Numbered from the stretch's first letter, positions 1-7,415 are shown. The stretch: 11,154 nt of DNA from an uncultured Sulfitobacter sp. (GCA_937923365.1 CALAIJ010000077.1:1-11154); one strand, 5' to 3'. Notes: generated from the sequence alone by a model not told the origin. Translations and numbers: made by a program.

Positions 1-210
1 CACGTTCATGCAGCAGTTGTTTGCCGGATCACCGCGCCCCGACCAATGGTACCATGGCGAAAAGACCGACCCTATGAAGCCGATGATCGAGATGGCGCGG
101 GTGCCGTCGTCGCTGACCCCGTCGATGTACCACCACGCATAGCCGCCTGCGGGGGGCCGGATGTCAAAGCAAGGTCCGTCGTGATCGCCTCGGCCGCGTG
201 GGCGCCGCAA
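1..210 (-). CDS. crtC: Acyclic carotenoid 1,2-hydratase (hydroxyneurosporene synthase), 5' part only
   Basis: CrtC adds water across the terminal 1,2 double bond of neurosporene or lycopene-type carotenoids, an early step of the spheroidene branch. The visible reading frame on the minus strand contains GGYAWWYIDGVSDDG followed by IGFIGSVFSPWYHW, which I recognise as the conserved N-terminal block of the CrtC family. It runs off the left edge, so the rest of the protein (usually about 280 or more residues) is outside the window. The start is uncertain. No ATG or GTG lies in this frame near the conserved block; the closest possible initiator is a TTG at 210-208, with no convincing Shine-Dalgarno sequence. 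The conserved part begins only around position 180. The gene overlaps the 3' end of crtD in another frame and is probably co-transcribed with it. Identity is firm, the start is not. Confidence 0.85.
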   Translation of the reverse strand, partial: MRRPRGRGDHDGPCFDIRPPAGGYAWWYIDGVSDDGTRAISIIGFIGSVFSPWYHWSGRGDPANNCCMNV

Positions 211-1640
211 AGTGTCGCCATCGGCACACCCGCCCCCGGATGTACGCCGCCGCCCACCAGATACAGACCCTTCATCTTGCTGCGTACTGTCGGGCGCTGG
301 AACGCTGCCATCATCCCGTGCGGACTGCGCCCATAGAGCGACCCCATGCTTGCCGGAAACAGCCCCGCGAAATGGTGTGGCATCGTCAGCGTCTGCGGTG
401 GCGGCACCGGATCGAAGGCCAGGCCAAAACGGGCGAGCTGATTGAAAACCACTGTCTGACATGTCTGGGTGTCCTCTTGGGCTGGAAGCGTATCGGGATC
501 GGTCGGCGGCGCGTTCATGATGATCTCGAAACGCTCGGGGCCGGTGGGCAGGTTGCCGCCAAAGCGATCTTGTGCGCAGACATAGAGCGTGGGATCGCGG
601 GGCATCTCACCGCGCGCCAGCGGTGTGAACTCCGTTTCGGGCGTATCCCCGAAAAAGACGTTGTGGCCGCGTAGATCATCTCGCGCGGGCCGTGCCGCAA
701 AGCTATGTACGTAAGCTGACAGGCTGCGTGGTTCTTGCGCGGGCACGCTGGCTGTGGCCGGCGCGCCCAAGTGCCCTTCGTTCAGCGCCCTTGGGTCGCC
801 ATTAAACAGCACAGCATCCACGGGCCAGTTTTGCGCACCAGCGTGAACGGCGCAGGCGTGTCCGCCGTCGAAAGCAATGTGGTCAACATGGGTGTCGTAG
901 TGGAACGTGGCCCCCAGCGCCTCTGCCCGATCCGCAATAGCGCGGGCCAGTGCGTGCATCCCGCCGCGCACATGCCAGACGCCCTGCGCCTCTGCCCGCC
1001 AGATCAGTGACAGCAGCGCAGGCGCGGCATCGGGTCTGCCCCCCACATAGGTGGCGTACCGCGCAAACAATTGCACAAGGCGCGGCTCGCGAAACTGGGC
1101 GCGCAAGGCACCAAGCATGTTCTGATGGGGCCGCATCCCGCGCAGCAGTGACGGGCGGCGCAGAACTTGCAGTGTCAGCGCCAACCGAGAGGGCGACCTG
1201 GACTGCATCATCGGCAGATCAAACGCGTCAAAAAGCATCTGCGCCTGTGCATCAAAGCGCCGGAAGTCATCCGCAGATGCCGCCCCGAAGGTCGCGTCGA
1301 TGGCAGCGGCGTTTTCCGCGCTGTCTCGGGTCAGGTCCAGTTGCGTCCCATCTGCCCAGAAGTGCCGCGCCAACACATGTTCGCTTTCCAGTGCGAGGTG
1401 ATCCTCCAAAGGGCTGCCCGTCTCGCGGAACAGGTCTTCGAAGACATGCCGCATGGTCAGCACGGTTGGCCCGGCATCCACAGGTCCCGCGACACTGGGC
1501 AGCGTTCGCATTTTGCCGCCGGGCGTGCTTGCGCGTTCCAGCACGGTCACACGCGCGCCCGCATGGACCAGTCGCAACGCCGCTGCCAGCCCGCCAATGC
1601 CAGCACCGATCACGGCGACATGCGGGGCGGGGCGCGTCAT
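72..1640 (-). CDS. crtD: Hydroxyneurosporene/methoxyneurosporene dehydrogenase (carotenoid 3,4-desaturase)
   Basis: CrtD introduces the C-3,4 double bond into hydroxylated or methoxylated neurosporene on the way to spheroidene. The 522-residue product opens with the FAD dinucleotide-binding motif VIGAGIGG (residues 10-17), has an acidic residue at E35 ending the second strand, then PGGKMRT (40-46). Near the C-terminus is the flavin-enzyme signature LYLVGGGVHPGAGVPM, followed by AEAI ending at residue 486. These belong to the CrtI/CrtD phytoene-desaturase family; neighbours crtC and crtE, and the missing other desaturase, favour CrtD over CrtI. The start at 1640 puts the FAD motif at the normal distance from the N-terminus; the same frame stays open upstream to a GTG at 1952 inside crtE, which I reject. 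No Shine-Dalgarno is evident. About 36 residues after AEAI are low in complexity and read through the start of crtC in a different frame, making the protein longer than the roughly 495 residues I remember for Rhodobacter. Confidence 0.93.
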   Translation of the reverse strand: MTRPAPHVAVIGAGIGGLAAALRLVHAGARVTVLERASTPGGKMRTLPSVAGPVDAGPTVLTMRHVFEDLFRETGSPLEDHLALESEHVLARHFWADGTQLDLTRDSAENAAAIDATFGAASADDFRRFDAQAQMLFDAFDLPMMQSRSPSRLALTLQVLRRPSLLRGMRPHQNMLGALRAQFREPRLVQLFARYATYVGGRPDAAPALLSLIWRAEAQGVWHVRGGMHALARAIADRAEALGATFHYDTHVDHIAFDGGHACAVHAGAQNWPVDAVLFNGDPRALNEGHLGAPATASVPAQEPRSLSAYVHSFAARPARDDLRGHNVFFGDTPETEFTPLARGEMPRDPTLYVCAQDRFGGNLPTGPERFEIIMNAPPTDPDTLPAQEDTQTCQTVVFNQLARFGLAFDPVPPPQTLTMPHHFAGLFPASMGSLYGRSPHGMMAAFQRPTVRSKMKGLYLVGGGVHPGAGVPMATLCGAHAAEAITTDLALTSGPPQAAMRGGTSTGSATTAPAPSRSSAS

Positions 1641-1666
1641 GGGTAAGAAAAGAGAATATTCATAGC

Positions 1667-1684
1667 TGTACACTTTAGTTGACA
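1667..1684. promoter_or_regulatory. PpsR/CrtJ-type operator, crtD side
   Basis: This is an exact TGT-N12-ACA palindrome, the binding sequence of the aerobic and light-responsive repressor PpsR (CrtJ). It covers the candidate -10 of crtD and the candidate -35 of crtE, so binding here could block both directions. It is separated by 7 bp from a second exact copy, close to the roughly 8 bp spacing known for cooperative binding. Repression is inferred from the family. Confidence 0.85.
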
Positions 1685-1700
1685 CATCTGTTGTCATCAA
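1672..1700 (-). promoter_or_regulatory. Candidate promoter of crtD-crtC, overlapping the crtE promoter
   Basis: On the minus strand TTGATG (1700-1695) is followed after 17 bp by TAAAGT (1677-1672), a reasonable -35/-10 pair. The TAAAGT hexamer is the same as the candidate -10 of bchC. It faces the crtE promoter and shares nearly all its bases. The leader to the crtD ATG at 1640 would be about 25 nt and has no clear Shine-Dalgarno sequence. Confidence 0.45.
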
Positions 1701-1706
1701 TACACT
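1679..1706 (+). promoter_or_regulatory. Candidate sigma70-type promoter of crtE-crtF
   Basis: A perfect -35 box TTGACA (1679-1684) is followed after 16 bp by TACACT (1701-1706), a 4/6 match to TATAAT. Both boxes sit within the two PpsR-type sites. The expected leader to the crtE ATG at 1734 is short, and a purine-rich AGGGGA (1721-1726) serves as ribosome binding site. No transcription start is proven. Confidence 0.6.
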
Positions 1707-1709
1707 ACA
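1692..1709. promoter_or_regulatory. PpsR/CrtJ-type operator, crtE side
   Basis: Second exact TGT-N12-ACA palindrome of the divergent region. It covers the candidate -10 of crtE (1701-1706) and the candidate -35 of crtD (1695-1700). The pairing with the site at 1667-1684 matches the tandem operators described for bch and crt promoters in Rhodobacter. Confidence 0.85.
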
Positions 1710-1733
1710 TGTCAAACGACAGGGGATTCCGTC

Positions 1734-2618
1734 ATGAGTTTTGCCAATCGGATTGATGCCGCCATCGCTGATGCGATCCGTAGCGGCCAAGTGGCGCCGT
1801 CTCCGGCCAAGCTGGCCTCCGCCTTGCACTACACCGTCACACCCGGTGGTGCGCGCATCCGTCCGTCCATTCTGATGAGTGTTGCTGCCGCCTGTGGCGA
1901 TCCCAATCCCAAGCTCACCGATGCAGCCGCAACCGCGCTTGAGCTTATTCACTGCGCATCACTGGTACATGACGACCTGCCTTGCTTTGACGATGCGGAT
2001 ACCCGGCGCGGCAAGCCGTCCGTGCACCGTGCCTTTGGGGAACCACTGGCCGTGTTGACGGGTGACAGTCTGATCGTCATGGCATTCGAAGTGCTGGCGC
2101 GGGCCGCCCCCGAAAACCCGCTCGCCGCGGCCAATCTGACGCTGCTGCTGGCCAAACGGACCGGCATGCCAAACGGCATCTGCGCTGGTCAGGGCTGGGA
2201 AAGCGAAGGCGACATCGACCTTTCCGCTTATCACCGCGCCAAGACGGGCGCGCTGTTCATGGCTGCCACCCAGATGGGTGCGGTTGCCGCTGGTGAGGAT
2301 GCAGAGCCATGGGAAGAGCTCGGGGCACGCATCGGTGAGGCATTCCAAGTGGCCGACGACCTGCGAGACGCGCTTTATGACGAAGAGGCACTGGGCAAGC
2401 CCGTGGGTCAGGATGACCTGCACGGTCGCCCGAACGCTGTCACTGAACTGGGTGTCGAGGGGGCTATTGGGCGCATGAAGGACATCCTGTCTGGTGCCAT
2501 TGCCTCCATCCCCAAATGCCCGGGCGAAGCGGCACTGGCCAAGCTGGTCACAGCCCAGGCGGAGGTCTTGACCCCCATCAAATGGCGCGCTTCCCAGCGT
2601 ATGACGCCGGGCGAATAG
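1734..2618 (+). CDS. crtE: Geranylgeranyl diphosphate synthase
   Basis: CrtE is a soluble trans-isoprenyl diphosphate synthase. It condenses isopentenyl diphosphate with allylic primers to give C20 geranylgeranyl diphosphate, the precursor of carotenoids and of the phytyl tail of bacteriochlorophyll. The 294-residue protein has the first aspartate-rich motif LVHDDLPCFDDADTRRG, with D80, D81 and D86 for magnesium-diphosphate binding. The second aspartate motif is DDLRD at 208-212, inside FQVADDLRD. GGARIRP (38-44) is the conserved isopentenyl-diphosphate-binding segment. The ATG is preceded by AGGGGA 7 nt upstream. It is the first gene of a rightward unit, with crtF starting 3 nt after its stop. 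Two PpsR-type sites upstream suggest repression under aerobic conditions. A farnesyl diphosphate synthase (ispA) is the main alternative by sequence alone, but position between crtD and crtF supports crtE. Confidence 0.93.
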   Translation: MSFANRIDAAIADAIRSGQVAPSPAKLASALHYTVTPGGARIRPSILMSVAAACGDPNPKLTDAAATALELIHCASLVHDDLPCFDDADTRRGKPSVHRAFGEPLAVLTGDSLIVMAFEVLARAAPENPLAAANLTLLLAKRTGMPNGICAGQGWESEGDIDLSAYHRAKTGALFMAATQMGAVAAGEDAEPWEELGARIGEAFQVADDLRDALYDEEALGKPVGQDDLHGRPNAVTELGVEGAIGRMKDILSGAIASIPKCPGEAALAKLVTAQAEVLTPIKWRASQRMTPGE

Positions 2619-2621
2619 CCG

Positions 2622-3743
2622 ATGGTCGATGCGCCATTGCCTTTGGGCGGCCACGCCCCGCGTGGCAAAGGTTTGGCAGGCCTCATCGCGTCACGTCGGT
2701 TCCAGCGCTGGGCCGCAAAGTTTCCTCTGACGCGCGGTATAGTGCGGCGCGAGGGGGAGGCGCTTTTTGATCTGCTTGCCGGCTTTACCCATTCGCAAAT
2801 TCTGATGGCGCTGGTGCAGTTGGATATCCCCACCCGCCTGATGCAACGTCCCCAAACCGCCGGCGATCTGGCAACCGCCACCGCCGTTCCCAATGAGCGT
2901 ATGGTGATCTTGCTCAAGGCTGCAACGGCCCTTGGATTGGTCAAGCTCAGGCGCCGTGGCACCTATGGTTTGACCCGCCGCGGTGCGGCCCTTGTCGGGG
3001 TGCCGGGGCTGACGCAGATGATTGCCCATCACGATGTCTTGTACCGCGACCTTGCCGACCCCGCCGCGTTCTTCCGAGGGGAGACATCGCCCGAACTTGC
3101 AAACTTCTGGCCCTATGTTTTCGGGCCTGATGTCCCGGCAGATACGGCGCAGACGTATTCCGACCTGATGGCCCAAAGCCAGGTGTTGGTCGCCGAAGAC
3201 ACATTGGCTGCCGTTTCGTTCAAAGGCATTCAGCATTTGCTGGACGTGGGCGGCGGTACAGGTGCGTTCCTGACCGCCGTCGGGCAAGCACACAATGACG
3301 TTAAGCTGACCTTGTTTGACCTGCCCGCCGTGGCCCCTGCTGCCACTGCCCGATTCGCACAAGCAGGACTCGCGCCGCGCTCCAAAGTGGCGTCTGGCAG
3401 CTTTCGAAGTGATTCCCTGCCGGGTGGTGCCGACGCGATCTCGCTCGTGCGGGTTCTCTATGATCACGAAGACAGCACCATCGCGGCGTTGCTGGCCAAA
3501 TGCTTTGATGCTTTGCCCTCGGGTGGTCGCCTGATCATTTCCGAACCGATGCGTGGCAATGCGGCACCAACGCGCGCGGGTGACGTCTATTTCGCCCTCT
3601 ATACACTGGCGATGGGCACAGGAAGGGCGCGTAGTGCTACCGAAATCTCGGCGCTTTGTGACGCTGCAGGTTTCAAAGAGATCACCATCCTGAAAGCGCG
3701 CAGGCCGTTTGTGACGTCCTGCCTGACTGCACGCAGACCTTAG
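2622..3743 (+). CDS. crtF: Hydroxyneurosporene O-methyltransferase
   Basis: CrtF transfers a methyl group from S-adenosylmethionine to the 1-hydroxyl of hydroxyneurosporene or demethylspheroidene, producing the methoxy end group of spheroidene. The 373-residue protein has an N-terminal helical/winged-helix dimerisation part (about residues 40-125, containing FDLLAGFTHSQILMAL) and a C-terminal Rossmann methyltransferase domain. The SAM-binding motif LLDVGGGTGAF is at 206-216, the acidic LFDLP at 231-235, and GGRLIISEPM at 301-310. In the segment where many related enzymes read LHDW with a catalytic histidine, this protein reads LYDHED (279-284), so the histidine is displaced. The ATG lies 3 nt after the crtE stop with only a weak ribosome binding site, suggesting translational coupling. 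Identity rests on family motifs plus the conserved crtE-crtF-bchC order. Confidence 0.93.
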   Translation: MVDAPLPLGGHAPRGKGLAGLIASRRFQRWAAKFPLTRGIVRREGEALFDLLAGFTHSQILMALVQLDIPTRLMQRPQTAGDLATATAVPNERMVILLKAATALGLVKLRRRGTYGLTRRGAALVGVPGLTQMIAHHDVLYRDLADPAAFFRGETSPELANFWPYVFGPDVPADTAQTYSDLMAQSQVLVAEDTLAAVSFKGIQHLLDVGGGTGAFLTAVGQAHNDVKLTLFDLPAVAPAATARFAQAGLAPRSKVASGSFRSDSLPGGADAISLVRVLYDHEDSTIAALLAKCFDALPSGGRLIISEPMRGNAAPTRAGDVYFALYTLAMGTGRARSATEISALCDAAGFKEITILKARRPFVTSCLTARRP

Positions 3744-3767
3744 CCGAATGAAAGACTTTGGCGGATG

Positions 3768-3785
3768 TGTCAGTTTTAGTTGACA
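3768..3785. promoter_or_regulatory. PpsR/CrtJ-type operator 1 upstream of bchC
   Basis: Exact TGT-N12-ACA palindrome in the crtF-bchC gap. Its right end overlaps the -35 box TTGACA. The 11 bases at 3775-3785 are identical to those at 1674-1684 in the crtD/crtE control region, in the same position relative to the site. Confidence 0.88.
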
Positions 3786-3807
3786 GAAATTATTGTCAGA
3801 TTAAAGT
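3780..3807 (+). promoter_or_regulatory. Candidate bchC promoter
   Basis: A perfect TTGACA (3780-3785) is followed after 16 bp by TAAAGT (3802-3807). Each box lies within one of the two PpsR-type sites, so repressor binding would exclude RNA polymerase. The leader from here to the bchC start at 3885 is about 70 nt and carries AAGGGGGA (3872-3879) as ribosome binding site. This promoter probably drives bchCXYZ and, by readthrough, the puf genes, as in Rhodobacter superoperons. Confidence 0.65.
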
Positions 3808-3811
3808 TACA
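3794..3811. promoter_or_regulatory. PpsR/CrtJ-type operator 2 upstream of bchC
   Basis: Second exact TGT-N12-ACA palindrome, 8 bp from the first. This is the tandem arrangement known from the bchC promoter of Rhodobacter capsulatus, where CrtJ binds both sites cooperatively. It covers the candidate -10 box. Confidence 0.88.
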
Positions 3812-3884
3812 GCTACAGAACTGCCTCGTGAACTGAGTCTCTATGCGTAAGAGACCCGCGTTTCGCGAATGAAGGGGGAACCAG

Positions 3885-4826
3885 TTGCAAGCTACAGCGG
3901 TCATTCTAAACGGCCCGAATAATCTGGATCTTGGTGCGTTGACGATCACGCAGCCGGGACCGGAGGATATTGTAGTACGCACGACCCATTCCGGCATTTC
4001 GACAGGCACTGAAAAGCTGCTTTACACAGGTCAGATGCCGCCCTTCCCCGGCTTGGGGTATCCACTTGTTCCCGGCTACGAGGCCGCAGGTGAAGTGGTC
4101 GAGGCTGGAAGGCTTACACACTTCAAACCGGGTGACCGTGTTTTTGTGCCGGGTGCGAATTGCTTTGAAGGGGCCGCAGGTCTCTTTGGTGGCGCGTCTT
4201 CGTTGCTGGTTTCAGACGCTGCCCGCGCCACACCTGTTGACGCCGCCCTTGGCGCTGAGGGTGCCTTGCTGGCATTGGCCGCCACGGCCCGCCACGCGAT
4301 GGCAGGCCCCGGCAAAACTGTTCCCGATCTGATCGTGGGTCACGGTGTTCTGGGCCGCCTTCTGGCCCGCCTGACCGTGGCCGCTGGCGCACCCGCCCCC
4401 ACCGTCTGGGAGCTGGACGCAGACCGTTCCAAAGGGGCGCAAGGCTACGAAGTCATCCATCCTGACGCGGACTCGCGCCGCGACTACACATGTGTCTATG
4501 ACGCATCCGGCGACGCCGCTGTTCTGGCGCAACTGCTGGGCAGGATCATCAAAGGCGGAGAGATTGTTCTGGCAGGCTTCTACGCAGCCCCCATCAGCTT
4601 TCCATTCCCGCCCGCCTTCATGAAAGAGATGCGCCTGCGCGTCGCCGCCGAATGGCAGCGTGAGGATTTGATCGCAACACGCAGCCTGGTCGAATCGGGC
4701 GCACTGAGCCTTGGCGGGCTCATCACACATACCGCAGCAGCGGCAGACGCACCAAAGGCATACGCCGACGCATTCAGCGATCCGGCCTGCCTCAAAATGG
4801 TCCTCAACTGGGAAGGTCACGCATGA
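3885..4826 (+). CDS. bchC: 3-hydroxyethyl bacteriochlorophyllide a dehydrogenase
   Basis: BchC oxidises the C-3 hydroxyethyl group of the chlorin/bacteriochlorin ring to acetyl, a late step in making the bacteriochlorophyllide a macrocycle. The 313-residue protein resembles medium-chain dehydrogenases: [14 protein letters not shown] (36-49), [14 protein letters not shown] (62-75) and a dinucleotide-binding loop GHGVLG (152-157). The start codon is TTG at 3885. It is placed 5 nt after the strong AAGGGGGA sequence, and gives the expected N-terminus [10 protein letters not shown]. The only nearby ATG (3869-3871) is out of frame. The stop overlaps the bchX start by 4 bp (ATGA), implying coupled translation. 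Two PpsR-type sites and a promoter lie directly upstream, so expression is likely repressed by oxygen or light. Confidence 0.93.
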   Translation: MQATAVILNGPNNLDLGALTITQPGPEDIVVRTTHSGISTGTEKLLYTGQMPPFPGLGYPLVPGYEAAGEVVEAGRLTHFKPGDRVFVPGANCFEGAAGLFGGASSLLVSDAARATPVDAALGAEGALLALAATARHAMAGPGKTVPDLIVGHGVLGRLLARLTVAAGAPAPTVWELDADRSKGAQGYEVIHPDADSRRDYTCVYDASGDAAVLAQLLGRIIKGGEIVLAGFYAAPISFPFPPAFMKEMRLRVAAEWQREDLIATRSLVESGALSLGGLITHTAAAADAPKAYADAFSDPACLKMVLNWEGHA

Positions 4827-5842
4827 GCCTCGATATTCCAAATCTGAAAGATGGCGGCACAATCAAGGACTTTGATCAGCGCCTGCGCGACGAAGCAAAC
4901 GAAGACCTCGCGGACATCGTGTCCGAAGAGCCGACGTCCAAAACGCAGATCATCGCGATCTACGGCAAAGGCGGTATCGGCAAGAGCTTTACGCTGGCCA
5001 ACCTCAGCCACATGATGGCCGAGCAGGGCAAGCGTGTGTTGCTGATCGGATGTGATCCCAAGTCAGACACAACCAGCCTGCTGTTCGGCGGCAAGGCCTG
5101 CCCCACAATCATCGAGACATCCACCCGCAAGAAACTTGCAGGCGAAGAGGTCAAGATCGGCGACGTCTGCTTTAAGCGCGGTGGTGTCTTCGCAATGGAA
5201 CTGGGCGGCCCAGAAGTGGGTCGTGGCTGTGGTGGTCGCGGGATCATCCACGGGTTCGAATTGCTTGAAAAGCTGGGCTTCCATGACTGGGACTTTGATT
5301 ATGTCCTGCTCGATTTCCTTGGTGATGTGGTCTGCGGCGGGTTTGGCCTGCCCATCGCACGGGACATGGCGCAAAAGGTGATCCTGGTTGCTTCAAACGA
5401 CCTGCAGTCCCTCTATGTCGCGAACAACGTCTGTTCCGCTGTGGAATACTTCCGCAAGCTGGGCGGCAACGTTGGCGTTGCAGGTCTGGTCATCAACAAG
5501 GACGACGGATCCGGAGAGGCGGCAGCCTTTGCCAAAGAGGTCGACATTCCCGTCCTTGCCGCGATCCCGCAGGATGATGATCTGCGCAAGAAGTCCGCGA
5601 ACTACCAGATTGTTGGCACAATGGAATCCCAGTGGGGCCAGCTGTTCGCCGACCTTGGCGACGAAGTCGCAGGCGCGCCCCCTGTCCGCCCCACGCCCCT
5701 GACCCAAGACGGGTTGCTGGACCTTTTCGATGCCTCGGAGACAGGCGGCAATGTCACGCTAGAGCCCGCGACCGACATGGATATGCGCGGCAAGAACGCA
5801 GCGCCCAAGGAAAGCCTGGAAGTCGTCTACGACAATGTCTGA
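4823..5842 (+). CDS. bchX: Chlorophyllide a reductase iron protein, subunit X
   Basis: BchX is the NifH-like ATP-dependent reductase of chlorophyllide a oxidoreductase. It passes electrons to the BchYZ catalytic component, which reduces the C7-C8 double bond of ring B. The 339-residue protein has the P-loop YGKGGIGKS (47-55), the switch-type segment GCDPKSDTT (76-84), and two cysteines, C136 in GRGCGGRG and C171 in DVVCGGFG, that match the ligands of the [4Fe-4S] cluster bridging the NifH-type dimer. The N-terminal extension of about 40 residues and the C-terminal tail distinguish it from BchL, as does the bchXYZ context. It starts within the bchC stop (ATGA) and its end overlaps bchY by 8 bp, so three genes are probably translated in a coupled manner. 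Confidence 0.96.
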   Translation: MSLDIPNLKDGGTIKDFDQRLRDEANEDLADIVSEEPTSKTQIIAIYGKGGIGKSFTLANLSHMMAEQGKRVLLIGCDPKSDTTSLLFGGKACPTIIETSTRKKLAGEEVKIGDVCFKRGGVFAMELGGPEVGRGCGGRGIIHGFELLEKLGFHDWDFDYVLLDFLGDVVCGGFGLPIARDMAQKVILVASNDLQSLYVANNVCSAVEYFRKLGGNVGVAGLVINKDDGSGEAAAFAKEVDIPVLAAIPQDDDLRKKSANYQIVGTMESQWGQLFADLGDEVAGAPPVRPTPLTQDGLLDLFDASETGGNVTLEPATDMDMRGKNAAPKESLEVVYDNV

Positions 5843-7415
5843 ACGCGAGGGATATAACGTCACCTACGACGCCTCTGGCGAGGTCGAGGTGATCGACGCA
5901 GCCCCCGCAGGCGATCTGCCGCGCGATGAAGTGGGCAGCGTTGACGGACTGGGGTGCCACAGCGGCTCCACCATGGCGGAGGCGGCGCGCAATGCGGGCC
6001 AGTCCGAGCTGTTGGACCAGTTCGCCAAAGACTATCCCACAGGCCCCCACGACCAACCTCAAAGCATGTGCCCTGCATTCGGATCTTTGCGCGTTGGCCT
6101 GCGGATGAAGCGGACGGCAACGATCCTTTCAGGCTCCGCCTGCTGCGTCTATGGCCTGACGTTTGTGAGCCACTTTTACGGTGCGCGCCGCTCTGTCGGT
6201 TATGTGCCGTTCAATTCTGAAACGCTGGTTACTGGCAAGCTGTTCGAGGACATCCGCGAGGCCGTCCATGACGTTGCCGACCCCGAAAAACTCGACGCGA
6301 TTATCGTGACAAACCTGTGTGTGCCGACTGCGTCAGGCGTGCCTTTGCGCCTGCTCCCGCCCGAGATTGACGGCGTGCGGGTGGTCGGCATCGACGTTCC
6401 CGGTTTTGGTATCCCGACCCACGCAGAGGCCAAGGACGTGCTGGCCGGTGCGATGCTGAAATACGCCCGTGAGGAAATTCAGGCAGGCCCCGTGGCCATG
6501 CCCGCCTCCGGCAAGTCCGACCGCCCGACGGTCAGCTTGCTAGGCGAGATGTTCCCCGCTGACCCGATGATGATCGGTCAGATGCTGGAGCCTTTGGGCC
6601 TTGCCGCCGGACCTGTCGTGCCCTGCCGCGAATGGCGCGAGCTTTATGCGGCCCTCGACTGTGGTGCCGTCGCGGCGATCCACCCCTTCTACACCGCTGC
6701 CGTGCGCGAATTCGAAGCGGCCGGTCGCCCCGTGGTCGGCTCTGCCCCCGTGGGTCACGATGGTACCGCCGCGTGGCTGGCCGGTATCGGGGACGCGTTC
6801 AACCTGCCTGCGGACAAGATTGCAGCCGCCCAGAACAAGTTCCTGCCAGCGATCAAGGGTGCTCTTGCGGGGACACCAATCAACGGCACGATCACATTGT
6901 CAGGCTATGAAGGCAGCGAATTGCTGGTTGCCCGCCTGCTGATCGAAAGTGGCGCGAACGTGCCTTATGTCGGCACGGCCTGCGCCAAGTCGGCTTGGTC
7001 TGCCGATGACGCCGAATGGCTCAAGGCCAAGGGCGTCAAGGTCAAGTTCCGCGCCTCGCTTGAAGACGATTGCGCCGCCATGGAAGCGATCCAGCCCGAT
7101 CTCGCCATCGGGACCACGCCAGTGGTTCAGAAGGGCAAAGAGCTGGGCATTCCGTCGCTCTACTTTACCAACCTGATTTCCGCGAGGCCCCTGATGGGTG
7201 TTGCGGGTGCGGGCTCCCTGCAAGAGGTCGTCAATGCGGCCATCGGCAACAAAGAGCGTATGGGCAAGATGAAGGCTTTCTTTGAAGGCGTCGGCCACGA
7301 GGATACCGCAGGCGTCTGGGAAGGCAGCCCGAATGTGCAGCCGCAGTTCCGCGCACAGAACATCAAGAAGCTCGAGAAACAGGCGAGGGCGGCGAAAGCC
7401 GCGCAGATGATATGA
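5835..7415 (+). CDS. bchY: Chlorophyllide a reductase subunit Y
   Basis: BchY pairs with BchZ as the NifDK-like catalytic component that reduces chlorophyllide a with electrons from BchX. The 526-residue protein has C79, C104 and C162; their spacing of 25 and 58 residues equals that of C62, C87 and C145 that I recall as the BchY cluster ligands in Rhodobacter capsulatus. The segments PHDQPQSMCPAFGSLRVGLR (71-90) and SGSACCVYGLTFVSHFYG (99-116) are strongly family-like. The ligands sit 17 positions later than in R. capsulatus, so either the protein has a longer N-terminus or translation begins further in, for example at the GTG of V19 (5889). The ATG at 5835 overlaps the bchX end by 8 bp, and GGAAG (5818-5822) is 12 nt away, a loose spacing. 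The gene ends 103 bp before bchZ, the only large gap in bchCXYZ. Confidence 0.95.
   Translation: MSEREGYNVTYDASGEVEVIDAAPAGDLPRDEVGSVDGLGCHSGSTMAEAARNAGQSELLDQFAKDYPTGPHDQPQSMCPAFGSLRVGLRMKRTATILSGSACCVYGLTFVSHFYGARRSVGYVPFNSETLVTGKLFEDIREAVHDVADPEKLDAIIVTNLCVPTASGVPLRLLPPEIDGVRVVGIDVPGFGIPTHAEAKDVLAGAMLKYAREEIQAGPVAMPASGKSDRPTVSLLGEMFPADPMMIGQMLEPLGLAAGPVVPCREWRELYAALDCGAVAAIHPFYTAAVREFEAAGRPVVGSAPVGHDGTAAWLAGIGDAFNLPADKIAAAQNKFLPAIKGALAGTPINGTITLSGYEGSELLVARLLIESGANVPYVGTACAKSAWSADDAEWLKAKGVKVKFRASLEDDCAAMEAIQPDLAIGTTPVVQKGKELGIPSLYFTNLISARPLMGVAGAGSLQEVVNAAIGNKERMGKMKAFFEGVGHEDTAGVWEGSPNVQPQFRAQNIKKLEKQARAAKAAQMI

Noticed and set aside
1710..1721. A further PpsR-like half-site pair TGT-N6-ACA near crtE
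   Set aside because: The spacing is 6 instead of 12, so it does not fit the operator.
1641..1952. Upstream extension of crtD to a GTG at 1952, adding 104 residues
   Set aside because: The extension is antisense to crtE and crosses the PpsR sites and promoters; the FAD motif sits correctly after the ATG at 1640, and the added residues show no family likeness.
1959..2654. Long minus-strand frame opposite crtE
   Set aside because: It is a shadow of crtE, common in GC-rich DNA; its product has no recognisable motif and no ribosome binding site.
2691..3467. Long minus-strand frame opposite crtF (258 codons)
   Set aside because: It lies fully inside crtF, which has clear methyltransferase motifs; the antisense product is rich in Gln, Gly and Arg and matches nothing I know.
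4212..4862. Minus-strand frame opposite bchC
   Set aside because: Antisense shadow of bchC with Cys-rich, unstructured composition.
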